Origin: Actinacidiphila cocklensis | GTDB lineage: Bacteria > Actinomycetota > Actinomycetes > Streptomycetales > Streptomycetaceae | NCBI RefSeq assembly: GCF_907177275.1 | Contig: NZ_CAJSLV010000070.1 | Coordinates: 46,548 to 110,547, forward strand | Direction: 5' to 3' | Length of the DNA: 64,000 bases | Position numbers and translations under genes: made by a program | Notes under the pieces: generated by a model | Told to the model about the DNA's origin: nothing | The model's input: only the letters and a program-made list of their open reading frames with translations | Databases searched by the model: none | Part shown: positions 1 to 9,006 of the stretch, piece by piece | Layout of the letters: the number at the start of each line of letters is the position of its first letter | Position numbering within the stretch: the stretch's first letter is position 1

Positions 1-271
1 CAAGTGGCGTGCAGCCGGCTGCGGGTGGGACCCCGCCGGGCGGGGTGTCGTCGCCTGCGGCGCCGGGCGGTGCGACTCCGCCGGGTGGCGTGCACGTGCC
101 CCCGGCGGTGGGCGGGATGCCGGCTGCGCCGGTGGTGGCTCCGGCAAGTGGCGTGCAGCCGGCTGCGGGTGGGACCCCGCCGGGCGGGGTGTCGTCGCCT
201 GCGGCGCCGGGCGGTGCGACTCCGCCGGGTGGCGTGCACGTGCCTCCGGCGGTGGGCGGGGTGCCGGCCCT
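1..271. repeat. 144-bp tandem duplication within the Pro/Gly-rich gene
   Basis: The sequence beginning at base 1 recurs beginning at base 145, nearly base for base over about 127 bases (a t for a c near base 252 and a g for an a near 261 are the only early differences). The unit is 144 bases, 48 codons, so it keeps the reading frame. Shorter degenerate copies of the same motifs (ACTCCGCCGGGTGGCGT and similar) continue to about base 760. It probably extends left of the window. Confidence 0.9.
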
Positions 272-1424
272 GCACCCGGCTGCGCCAGTGGTGCCTGCGG
301 CGGCGACCCCGCCGGGCGGGGTGCAGTTGCCTCCGGGCGGCGTGCCGGTTTCGCACCCGGCTGCGCCGGTGGTGCCTCAGGTGGTGCCGAGTGCTGGTGT
401 GCCCGCGGGTGGGACCCCGGCGGGCGGGGTGTCGGTTGCGCACGCGGCTACGCCGGTGCCGCCTTTGGCAGCTGGCGTGCAGTCGCCTGCGGCGGCGACT
501 CCGCCGGGTGGCGTGCGCGTGCCTCCGGCGGCGGGCGTGACGCCGGCTGCGTCGCCGTCACCTTCGGCGGCCGGCGTGCAGTCGCCTGCGGCGGCGACTC
601 CGCCGGGCGGCGTGCCGGCCCCGCACCCGGCTGCGCCGGTGGCGCCTGCGGTGGTGCCGCGTGCCGGTGTGCCTGCGGGTGGCGTACCGGCTGCGCCGGT
701 GGCGCCTCCGGCGTTTGGCGTGCAGCCGGCTGCGGGGGCGACCCCGCCGGGTGGCGTACCGGCTCCGCCCGTCGCGCCGCCGGGAGCGACATCGGCCGCC
801 GGGGTGCCCGTTGTCCCCGTCGCGCGGGTAATGGTGCCGCCCGGGGCGTACCCGGGCGGGCAGGCGGTGCGGCGGGGGCGGGGGAAAGTGGTGCTCGGGG
901 GGTGGGTTGCCGCCGGGGCCGTCGTCGTGGGGGCCATCGCGTTCGGCGGCGGGTTCGGGCGCGGGGACAGCGTGGCCGCACGGCCCGACGCGGGGGCGGC
1001 CGCGAGCCCGAGCCCGAGCGCCAGCCCGAGTGCGGCGGCAGGCGCGGCCCGGGAGTACCGCGGGGTCGGGCTCGACGCGGGGAGCGGGCTCGTACTGGAG
1101 ACCGATCCGCCGCAGGCCCGGCCCGGCGCCGAGAACGGCACGTTCGGTTACAGCCCGGACGGCGAGTCCTTCGTCTCCGACGGCGCCCGCGGCGCCCTCG
1201 TCCTCCTCGCCACCGAAGCCCCCGGCACCCTCGACGGCTGCCGCGACCAGGTCGACCTGGTGCCCTCCGTCAGCCGGCAGCAGCTCACCCCCGGCGCCCG
1301 CTTCTGCGTGATGGGCGCGGACGGCACCACCGCACTGGTGACGTTCCGTCAGTTCTCCGGAACCGCCGGCCCCACCGCCCACGCCACCCTCGACCTCACC
1401 GTGTGGCCCGCGCAGCAACTTTGA
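3..1424 (+). CDS. Proline/glycine-rich repeat protein with one membrane segment, 5'-partial
   Basis: The frame is open from the first base, so the true start lies upstream. About 285 visible residues are low-complexity repeats built from TPPGGV, PAAPVV and VPPAVGG units. A basic stretch (RRGRGK) then precedes a single hydrophobic segment (GGWVAAGAVVVGAIAFGGG, roughly visible residues 301-319). A Ser/Pro/Ala linker and a compact C-terminal domain of about 120 residues with two cysteines follow. The order (Pro-rich arm, transmembrane helix, extracytoplasmic domain) resembles the C-terminal half of streptomycete receptor-like kinases or membrane-anchored surface proteins, but no kinase domain is visible and the upstream part is missing. 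The function is unknown. Confidence 0.8.
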   Translation, partial: SGVQPAAGGTPPGGVSSPAAPGGATPPGGVHVPPAVGGMPAAPVVAPASGVQPAAGGTPPGGVSSPAAPGGATPPGGVHVPPAVGGVPALHPAAPVVPAAATPPGGVQLPPGGVPVSHPAAPVVPQVVPSAGVPAGGTPAGGVSVAHAATPVPPLAAGVQSPAAATPPGGVRVPPAAGVTPAASPSPSAAGVQSPAAATPPGGVPAPHPAAPVAPAVVPRAGVPAGGVPAAPVAPPAFGVQPAAGATPPGGVPAPPVAPPGATSAAGVPVVPVARVMVPPGAYPGGQAVRRGRGKVVLGGWVAAGAVVVGAIAFGGGFGRGDSVAARPDAGAAASPSPSASPSAAAGAAREYRGVGLDAGSGLVLETDPPQARPGAENGTFGYSPDGESFVSDGARGALVLLATEAPGTLDGCRDQVDLVPSVSRQQLTPGARFCVMGADGTTALVTFRQFSGTAGPTAHATLDLTVWPAQQL

Positions 1425-1536
1425 CGCAGATTTCGCCGACCATGTGGCGCGAAAGGGCCCATTCGCGTTTACTGATCGACCCCGGACCCCATGACTCGGA
1501 GGCGCCGGGGCCTGAGTACGTGTGAGGCAGGGGCAC

Positions 1537-1857
1537 ATGGTGGTGGGGGAAACGCATGTGGTCGGCGCGGACCGCAGCGCATCGGGAGTACGGGTGGGGG
1601 CAGGGAGCGGCGGGGCGTTACGTGCCGCGGTGGCCCGCCTGGAAGGGGAACTGGCGGCGTACCGCCCGGCCTTACCCGATCGCGCCGTCGCCGAGGTCGA
1701 ACTGGCCGACCTGGCACGGCAGGCCGCCGGCACCCCGGCGCCGGAACAGCTGCGGCACTCCCTGCTGCTGGTCGCGGCAGCGCTCGGCTCGGTCAGCGCG
1801 CTGCGGGCACCGCTGGCCGCCCTGCGCGATGCCGTCGAGCAGCAGCTCGCGTCCTAG
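1537..1857 (+). CDS. DUF5955-like small protein
   Basis: A 106-residue Ala/Leu-rich protein predicted as mostly helical, with helices around AAVARLEGELAAYRPALP and LLLVAAALGSVSALRAPLAAL. The pattern matches small streptomycete proteins I know as DUF5955; that match is from memory. ATG 1537 is chosen over the upstream GTG at 1522 because a purine-rich AGGCAGGGG lies a few bases before it. It converges with the IclR gene, and the two stop codons share the palindrome CTAG at 1854-1857, so the genes overlap by four bases. The role is unknown. Confidence 0.6.
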   Translation: MVVGETHVVGADRSASGVRVGAGSGGALRAAVARLEGELAAYRPALPDRAVAEVELADLARQAAGTPAPEQLRHSLLLVAAALGSVSALRAPLAALRDAVEQQLAS

Positions 1858-2621
1858 GAAACAGCCGCCGCACTGCTCAGCGCCTGCGCCAACTCCCTTG
1901 CCACCCCGTGCAGTACGGGCACGATCTTCTCGGTGGCGGCGTCCGTGACCCGGCCCGCGGGTCCCGAGATGGAGATCGCCGCGGCCGTCGGGGACCCCGG
2001 CACGGTCACCGCCAGGCACCGCACACCGGCCTCCTGCTCGCCGTCGTCGACGGCGTAACCGTCGGCCCGGATGCGGTCCAGCTCGGTGAGGAAGGCGTCC
2101 GGCTCGGTGATGGTGCGCTCGGTCGCCGCGGGCATGCCCGTGCGGGCCAGCAGTGCGCGCACCTCGGCGGGCGGCACCTGCGCCAGCAGCGCCTTGCCGA
2201 CCCCGGTGGAGTGCGGCAGCACCCGCCGCCCGACCTCGGTGAACATCCGCATCGAGTGCCGCGAGGGCACCTGCGCCACGTAGACGACCTCGTCACCGTC
2301 CAGCAGCGCCATGTTCGCCGTCTCGCCGGTGGCTTCGACCAGTTCCGCCAGGTACGGCCGCGCCCACGTGCCGAGCAGCCGGGACGCGGTCTCGCCGAGC
2401 CGGATGAGCCGCGGCCCGAGCGCGTAGCGCCGGTTGGCCTGCTGGCGTACGTATCCGCTGGCCAGCAGCGTCCGCATCAGGCGGTGGATGGTCGGCAGCG
2501 GCAGCCCGCTGCTCGCCGACAGCTCGCTCAGACCCACCTCGCCGCCCGCGTCGGCCATCCGCTCCAGCAGGTCGAAGGCCCGTTCGAGGGACTGGACGCC
2601 CCCGGCGCGGTCAGCAGACAC
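1854..2621 (-). CDS. allR: IclR-family transcriptional regulator, probable AllR
   Basis: A 255-residue protein of typical IclR size. An N-terminal winged helix-turn-helix (about residues 10-70, with the recognition region LPLPTIHRLMRTLLASGYV) precedes a C-terminal IclR effector domain (from about residue 85, including HSTGVGKALLAQ and the late EEAGVRCLAV-like segment, here EQEAGVRCLAV). The GTG start at 2621 follows an AGAGGGG ribosome site. It is divergent from allantoinase across a 162-base gap with palindromes at 2660 and 2720. In Streptomyces coelicolor an IclR regulator beside allB represses allantoin use, so AllR is the natural inference. The effector (probably an allantoin or glyoxylate intermediate) cannot be read from sequence. 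Confidence 0.85.
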   Translation of the reverse strand: MSADRAGGVQSLERAFDLLERMADAGGEVGLSELSASSGLPLPTIHRLMRTLLASGYVRQQANRRYALGPRLIRLGETASRLLGTWARPYLAELVEATGETANMALLDGDEVVYVAQVPSRHSMRMFTEVGRRVLPHSTGVGKALLAQVPPAEVRALLARTGMPAATERTITEPDAFLTELDRIRADGYAVDDGEQEAGVRCLAVTVPGSPTAAAISISGPAGRVTDAATEKIVPVLHGVARELAQALSSAAAVS

Positions 2622-2659
2622 GTGCGATCCCCTCTGGTCCGATCCTCGCGGAAGGTCAC

Positions 2660-2674
2660 TTTCGCTGTGCGGAA
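2660..2674. promoter_or_regulatory. Candidate AllR operator (TTTCG-N5-CGGAA)
   Basis: TTTCGCTGTGCGGAA is a 15-base inverted repeat (TTTCGC / GCGGAA around TGT, five of six pairs). It lies in the divergent allR-allB gap, 38 bases before the regulator start. Size and spacing suit an IclR dimer. The same TTYCG-N5-CGGAA pattern recurs twice near 24.7 kb. Confidence 0.5.
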
Positions 2675-2719
2675 TCCTACCGCTCTTGACGCCCGGGCGA
2701 AGGGTATCCACCATGTCCG

Positions 2720-2734
2720 TCAACAGAACGTTGA
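2720..2734. promoter_or_regulatory. Second palindrome before allB
   Basis: TCAACAGAACGTTGA has perfect five-base arms (TCAAC / GTTGA) around five bases and lies 49 bases before the allB start, downstream of a TTGACG at 2686 that could be a -35 element. It may be a regulator site; no family is implied. Confidence 0.35.
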
Positions 2735-2783
2735 ATTCTCCCGCCGGGCAGTCAGGTGCCGGGCACACCCAGGAGGTCACCCG

Positions 2784-4139
2784 TTGGACGCCGTGGACGA
2801 CTTGGTGCTGCGCTCGACCCGCGTCGTGACCCCGGACGGTGAGCGCCCGGCCGACGTCGAGGTCCGCGCCGGCGCCATCACCGCGGTCCGCGCCCACGAC
2901 GCGCCGGTGCCGTCCGGCGTGCAGGTCGTCGACCTGGGCGACGACGTGCTGCTGCCGGGCCTGGTGGACAGCCACGTCCACATCAACGACCCCGGCCGCA
3001 CGGAGTGGGAGGGCTTCGCGACCGCCACCGCGGCCGCCGCGGCCGGCGGGATCACCACCGTCGTGGACATGCCGCTGAACAGCATCCCGCCCACCACGAC
3101 CACCGCCCACCTGGACGTCAAACGCGACACCGCCCGCGGCCGGGTGCACACCGACGTCGGCTTCTGGGGCGGCGCGGTGCCCGGCAACCTCGCCGATCTG
3201 CGCCCGCTGCACGACGCGGGCGTGTTCGGCTTCAAGTGCTTCCTGCTGCCGTCCGGCGTCGACGAGTTCCCGCAGCTGGCCCCGCCGGAGGTCGAGGCCG
3301 CGCTGACCGAACTCACCGGTTTCGGCGGCATGTTGATCGTGCACGCCGAGGACCCCGGCACGATCGGCGGCGCCCCGCAGCGGTCCGGGCGCCGCTACGC
3401 CGACTTCCTGGCCTCCCGGCCGCCGGCCGCCGAGGACCGGGCGATCGCGGGGCTGATCGAACTGGCGCGCAGGCTCGGCGCCCGCATCCACATCCTGCAC
3501 CTGTCCTCCGCCTCCGCGCTGCCGCTGATCGCCGCGGCGAAAAGCGAGGGCGTCCGGCTGACGGTGGAGACCTGCCCGCACTTCCTCACCCTGACCGCGG
3601 AGGAAGTCCCGGACGGGGCAACGGAGTTCAAGTGCTGCCCGCCGATCAGGGAGGCCGCCAACCAGGACGCGCTGTGGCAGGCGCTCGCCGACGGCACCAT
3701 CGACTGCGTGGTCTCGGACCACTCGCCCTCCACGATCGACCTCAAGGCGAAGGACACCGGGGACTTCGCCGCCGCCTGGGGCGGCATCTCCTCGCTGCAA
3801 CTGGGCCTGCCCGCGGTGTGGACCGAGGCCCGCCGCCGCGGCCACACCCTCGCCGACGTGGCCCGCTGGATGTCCGCGGGGCCCGCGGCGCTTGCCGGCC
3901 TGCCGGCCAAGGGCGCCATCGCCGCGGGATACGACGCCGACTTCGCGGTGCTCGACCCGGACGCGGCCTTCACCGTCGACCCGGCACTGCTGCGGCACCG
4001 CAACCCCATCACCGCCTACGCCGGCCGCACCCTGCACGGCGTGGTCCGCGGCACCTGGCTGCGCGGACGGCCGATCGCGGCCGACGGCGGCGTCACCGGG
4101 CCGCCCACCGGCCGGCTGCTGACCGCGCGGCGGCCGTAG
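2784..4139 (+). CDS. allB: Allantoinase
   Basis: A 451-residue cyclic amidohydrolase that opens the hydantoin ring of allantoin to give allantoate in purine catabolism. Metal-site motifs appear in order: DSHVHINDPG (HxH), FKCFLLPSG (lysine expected to be carboxylated), MLIVHAED, IHILHLSSA and VVSDHSPST. The TTG start at 2784 is chosen because a perfect AGGAGG (2771-2776) sits seven bases before it; the next in-frame GTG (2793) is too far. It is transcribed away from the IclR regulator. No allantoicase, glyoxylate or ureidoglycolate gene is adjacent; a beta-glucosidase gene converges on it instead. The identification is firm. Confidence 0.95.
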   Translation: MDAVDDLVLRSTRVVTPDGERPADVEVRAGAITAVRAHDAPVPSGVQVVDLGDDVLLPGLVDSHVHINDPGRTEWEGFATATAAAAAGGITTVVDMPLNSIPPTTTTAHLDVKRDTARGRVHTDVGFWGGAVPGNLADLRPLHDAGVFGFKCFLLPSGVDEFPQLAPPEVEAALTELTGFGGMLIVHAEDPGTIGGAPQRSGRRYADFLASRPPAAEDRAIAGLIELARRLGARIHILHLSSASALPLIAAAKSEGVRLTVETCPHFLTLTAEEVPDGATEFKCCPPIREAANQDALWQALADGTIDCVVSDHSPSTIDLKAKDTGDFAAAWGGISSLQLGLPAVWTEARRRGHTLADVARWMSAGPAALAGLPAKGAIAAGYDADFAVLDPDAAFTVDPALLRHRNPITAYAGRTLHGVVRGTWLRGRPIAADGGVTGPPTGRLLTARRP

Positions 4140-4177
4140 TCAAAGAGCCCCGGTAGCCGCGACACCCCGGCACGCGC

Positions 4178-4216
4178 GAGGGGTGACGCACCGGCGGACC
4201 GGTGGCGTCACCCCTC
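4178..4216. terminator. Bidirectional terminator between allB and beta-glucosidase
   Basis: A long hairpin: GAGGGGTGACGC-ACCGG, a CGGA loop, then CCGGTGGCGTCACCCCTC, pairing almost fully with one bulged base. It lies between two convergent stop codons (4139 and 4239). There is no U-tract, as is common in streptomycetes. Confidence 0.85.
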
Positions 4217-4238
4217 GTACGCCCGCAAGGAGCAGCCG

Positions 4239-5594
<1,356 letters not shown>

Positions 5595-5614
5595 AAGCTG
5601 CCTTTCGGGAGGGG

Positions 5615-6484
5615 TTACTTGACGGCGCCGGCGGTCAGCCCGGCGACGAGGTAACGCTGCAGGAGCAGGAATCCGGCGACGACGGGCAGGCTCACGACGA
5701 TGGAGGCCGCCATGACCTGGTTCCAGTACACGTCGTTCTGGGTGGCGTACTCGCGCAGGCCGACCGCCAGCGTCCTGGTGGACTCGTTGGTCATGACCGA
5801 CGCGAACAGCACCTCGCCCCAGGCCGTCATGAACGCGTAGACGCTCACGGCGACGATGCCCGGAACCGCGGCCGGCACGACGACCCTGAACAGCGCGCCC
5901 AGCGGGCCGCAGCCGTCCACCTTCGCGGCCTCGTCGAGATCCCGCGGGATCGAGTCGAAGTAGCCCGCCAGCATCCAGATGGAGAAGGGCAGCGAGAAGG
6001 TGAGGTAGGTGATGATCAGGCCGAGCCGGCTGCCGTTGAGCGTGAGGCCCGTGCTGTTGCCGATGTTGACGAAGATCAGGTACAGCGGCAGCAGGAACAG
6101 GATGCCGGGGAACATCTGGGTGGACAGCACCGTCACGGTGAAGACCTTGCGGCCCAGGAACCGGTAGCGGCTCACCGTGTAGGCGGCGAAGATCGCCAGT
6201 ATCACGGAGAAGGCCGTGGCGCTGATGCAGACGATCACCGAGTTCACGAAGTAGTGCGCGAGCGGGATCGTCTTCCAGATGTCGATGTACGGCTTGAACG
6301 TCAGGCTGTGCGGTATCCACTTGAACGAGCCCTGGACGTCCTGAAGGCTCTTCAGGGACGAGCTGAGCATCACGTACACGGGGACCAGCACGAAGGCCAG
6401 CAGCAGTGTCAGGACGACCCGCCGGGTCCACAGGAAGGACTTCGGCTGCGCCATCGGGGACGGCTGGTCGGTGAACCTAGACAT
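5615..6484 (-). CDS. Sugar ABC transporter permease, MalG/CebG type
   Basis: A 289-residue inner-membrane subunit with six predicted helices (first about residues 20-42, VVLTLLLAFVLVPVYVML). The cytoplasmic EAA loop, which contacts the ATPase, is DLDEAAKVDGCGPLGALFRV followed by VVPAAVPG. It pairs with the 6477-7481 permease; its ATG start lies inside that gene's last codons (8-base overlap), implying translational coupling. No ATP-binding gene is in the cluster. In streptomycetes such importers commonly share the distant ATPase MsiK, which is the likely energy source here by inference. Confidence 0.92.
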   Translation of the reverse strand: MSRFTDQPSPMAQPKSFLWTRRVVLTLLLAFVLVPVYVMLSSSLKSLQDVQGSFKWIPHSLTFKPYIDIWKTIPLAHYFVNSVIVCISATAFSVILAIFAAYTVSRYRFLGRKVFTVTVLSTQMFPGILFLLPLYLIFVNIGNSTGLTLNGSRLGLIITYLTFSLPFSIWMLAGYFDSIPRDLDEAAKVDGCGPLGALFRVVVPAAVPGIVAVSVYAFMTAWGEVLFASVMTNESTRTLAVGLREYATQNDVYWNQVMAASIVVSLPVVAGFLLLQRYLVAGLTAGAVK

Positions 6485-7481
6485 CGTTCTCGCTCCTTCC
6501 CCTGGACGTGACCAGCAGGTACACGGCCGTCACCACGAGCAGGAAGAGCAGCAGCAGGACCGACATCGCCGAGCCGGAGCCGAAGTTCCAGTTGATGAAC
6601 GAGGACTGGTAGATGTGGATCGAGATCAGGTCCGCCTGGTGCGGCGGGTTCTGACCGAACATCACGAACGGCGTGTTGAAGTCGTTGAACGTCCACAGGA
6701 AGAGCACCAGGACGATCACCTGGTTCACCGGCCGCAGCGACGGCATGGTGATCTTCCTGATCTGCTGCCAGACGCCGGCGCCGTCCATCGCGGCGGCCTC
6801 GTACAGTTCGCGCGGGATGTTCTGCAGACCGGCCATCAGCGCCAGGAAGGCGAACGGCCAGGACTTCCAGACCGACACGATGACCATCGCCCAGAAGCTG
6901 TTGTCGCCGATCAGCCAGAACGACTTGCTCGACGTCAGGTGCAACTGGTCGTGCAGGACGTGGTTCACCAGACCGGTGTCCTGCTGGAACATGAAGGTCC
7001 AGGTGATCAGCGCCGCGTACGCGGGCAGCGCGTACGGCACCAGGAAGAGGGTGCGGATCAGGCCGCGGCCGCGGAACTTGTCCTGGAGGAGGATGGCCGC
7101 GGCGGTGCCGAGCAGCCAGGACAGAGCGACCGACAGCAGGGTGTAGCACAGCGTCACCCAGAACGAGTGCAGCAGTGCCTCACCGATCGGCTGGTGGATC
7201 TTTACCGCGGCTTTGTAGTTGTCGAAGCCCGCCCAGGGGGCGCTGTTCCAGTGGTGGATGTAGAACAGCGTCAGGTTCTTGAAGCTGATCAGGATGCCGA
7301 AGAACATCGGCACGATGTGGATCAGCAGTTCGGCGAGAATGGCGGGCAGCAGGAGCAGGTAGGGCAGTCCGCCTTGGCGGAGCCGTTCGACGATACGCGG
7401 CCGGAGCCGGCCCCCGGCAGCGGACTTGCCGCTGCTGGGGCCGGCTTCGGGCGTGCGCCTCGGGGGGGCGGTGGCAGTCAT
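6477..7481 (-). CDS. Sugar ABC transporter permease, MalF/CebF type
   Basis: A 334-residue permease with an N-terminal cytoplasmic tail of about 35 residues, then six helices (first about LPYLLLLPAILAELLIHIV) and a large periplasmic-side loop. The EAA motif is LYEAAAMDGAGVWQQIRKI followed by TMPSL. It is translated just after the binding protein (16-base gap) and overlaps the next permease by eight bases. Together they form the membrane channel of a carbohydrate-uptake-1-type importer. Confidence 0.92.
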   Translation of the reverse strand: MTATAPPRRTPEAGPSSGKSAAGGRLRPRIVERLRQGGLPYLLLLPAILAELLIHIVPMFFGILISFKNLTLFYIHHWNSAPWAGFDNYKAAVKIHQPIGEALLHSFWVTLCYTLLSVALSWLLGTAAAILLQDKFRGRGLIRTLFLVPYALPAYAALITWTFMFQQDTGLVNHVLHDQLHLTSSKSFWLIGDNSFWAMVIVSVWKSWPFAFLALMAGLQNIPRELYEAAAMDGAGVWQQIRKITMPSLRPVNQVIVLVLFLWTFNDFNTPFVMFGQNPPHQADLISIHIYQSSFINWNFGSGSAMSVLLLLFLLVVTAVYLLVTSRGRSENDV

Positions 7482-7497
7482 GGAGGAAAGCCGATCC

Positions 7498-8859
7498 TTA
7501 GGACGCGGGCATCTGCTGCTGCGCCTTGGTCAGCGCGGCCTTGACGGAGTCGTCCGTCACGGCCTTGCCGGCTGCGGCGTCGGCGAACAGGCTCTTGACG
7601 GCGGGACCGACCAGGTTCTCGAACTGGCTCTCGTTGGCGACCTGCGGCAGCGGGGCGGCCGACTTGGCCAGCACCTCGGCCAGCACCTTCAGGTCCGGGG
7701 TCTGGAAGGCCGGGTCGCTCTGCGCCTCGGTGACCGGCGGGATCGAGCCGTACTTGCCGTTGAGCACCTTCTGCTCGTCGGTGCTGGTCATGAACTTCAC
7801 GAACGCCTCGGCGGCGTCCTTGTGCTTGGTGTCCTTGAAGATCGCCATGTTGATACCGGCGACCATCGAGGTCACACCGGCGTCACCGGTGGCGCCCGCG
7901 GTCTGCACCGGCACCGGCACCACGCCGTACTGGTCGGGCTTCATGCCGTGCGAGGCGATCGACGCCGACGCGGTCTGCCACATCATCATCGCGGCCTTGC
8001 CGGTGGCGAAGTCGGTGATGGTCTGGTTCTGGACGTACTCGGCGTTGCCCTTCGCGGCGATCTTGTTCGCGGCGATCATGTCGACGTACTGCTTGACCGC
8101 GGCGACCTGCTGCGGGCCGGTGAAGGTCGGGGCACCCTTGTCATCGAACCAGGAGGCGCCGCGCTGCTTGGCCAGCACGAAGATGTGGTGGATGTTCTCC
8201 GCGCCGTTGGCGCCCTCGACGGCGATGCCGTAGTGGCCGCCCGTGGTGAGCTTCTTGCCGTCGGCGACCAACTCGTCCCACGTGGCGGGGGGGTTGGCGA
8301 TGCCGGCGTCGGCGAACATCTTCTTGTTGTAGTACAGGCCGTACGCCATCGAGTACAGCGGCACGGCGGCCGGGTCCTGGCCCGCGGCACCGGCGGAGGC
8401 GATCGCGGCCGGGGCGAACCGGTCCTTGCCGCCGATGGTCTGGAAGGCGGCGTCGTCCCACGGCATGAGCGCGCCGGTCGCCTGCAGCGAGGCCGACCAG
8501 GTGTTGCCGATGTTCAGCACGTCGGGGCCCTGGCCGGAGGTGGCGGCCGCCAGGATGCGGTTGAGCAGGTCGGCCCAGCCGATGACCTCCAGCTTGACCT
8601 TGATGCCGGTGGACGCCTCGAACTTGTCCAGCTCGGTGGTCAGGGTCTTCTTGTCGGCGTCCAGGCTGGTGCCCTGGTTGCTGGCCCAGTACGTGATCGT
8701 CTGGCCCTTGAGGCTGTTGGCGTCGGCGGTCTTGCCGCTGCCGGAGCTGCCGCTGCTGTCGTCGTCGGAGCCGCCGCCGCACGCGGCGAGGGTGAGACCC
8801 AGCGCGGCCACGAGGGCGGTGGCCGCGAGGAGTCTGCTGGAGGTGCTGGATGAGCGCAT
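7498..8859 (-). CDS. Sugar-binding lipoprotein of ABC importer
   Basis: A 453-residue extracellular solute-binding protein. The signal peptide (MRSSSTSSRLLAATALVAAL) ends in the lipobox LAAC, so Cys27 would be lipidated and the protein anchored outside the membrane. A Gly/Ser/Asp-rich linker (GGGSDDDSSGSSGSG) precedes the family 1 fold (ITYWASNQGT, then DVLNIGNTWSASLQATGAL and later KAAMMMWQTASAS). It heads the operon and reads divergently from the ROK regulator. Ligand identity cannot be read directly; the downstream GH1 enzyme suggests a beta-glucoside. Confidence 0.92.
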   Translation of the reverse strand: MRSSSTSSRLLAATALVAALGLTLAACGGGSDDDSSGSSGSGKTADANSLKGQTITYWASNQGTSLDADKKTLTTELDKFEASTGIKVKLEVIGWADLLNRILAAATSGQGPDVLNIGNTWSASLQATGALMPWDDAAFQTIGGKDRFAPAAIASAGAAGQDPAAVPLYSMAYGLYYNKKMFADAGIANPPATWDELVADGKKLTTGGHYGIAVEGANGAENIHHIFVLAKQRGASWFDDKGAPTFTGPQQVAAVKQYVDMIAANKIAAKGNAEYVQNQTITDFATGKAAMMMWQTASASIASHGMKPDQYGVVPVPVQTAGATGDAGVTSMVAGINMAIFKDTKHKDAAEAFVKFMTSTDEQKVLNGKYGSIPPVTEAQSDPAFQTPDLKVLAEVLAKSAAPLPQVANESQFENLVGPAVKSLFADAAAGKAVTDDSVKAALTKAQQQMPAS

Positions 8860-8912
8860 GACGGGTTCCCTCTCAGGTGGGATCGCTTCAGGAAGTGAAC
8901 AGCGCCTGTGTC

Positions 8913-8933
8913 TTAATTCAGGGCGTGATTTAA
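8913..8933. promoter_or_regulatory. Candidate ROK operator between importer operon and regulator
   Basis: TTAATTCA, five bases, TGATTTAA: an inverted repeat with seven of eight arm positions paired, in an AT-rich island within the 147-base divergent gap. ROK repressors such as Mlc and XylR bind AT-rich palindromes of this size. It is 53 bases before the binding-protein start, so it could overlap that promoter and be used in both directions. Confidence 0.6.
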
Positions 8934-9006
8934 CTTGTGAGAAAAGGTGGCGTCAAGACCTTGTGCAGCGATAGATTCACGCCGGACCCCCCGGGAGGGA
9001 GACGAG

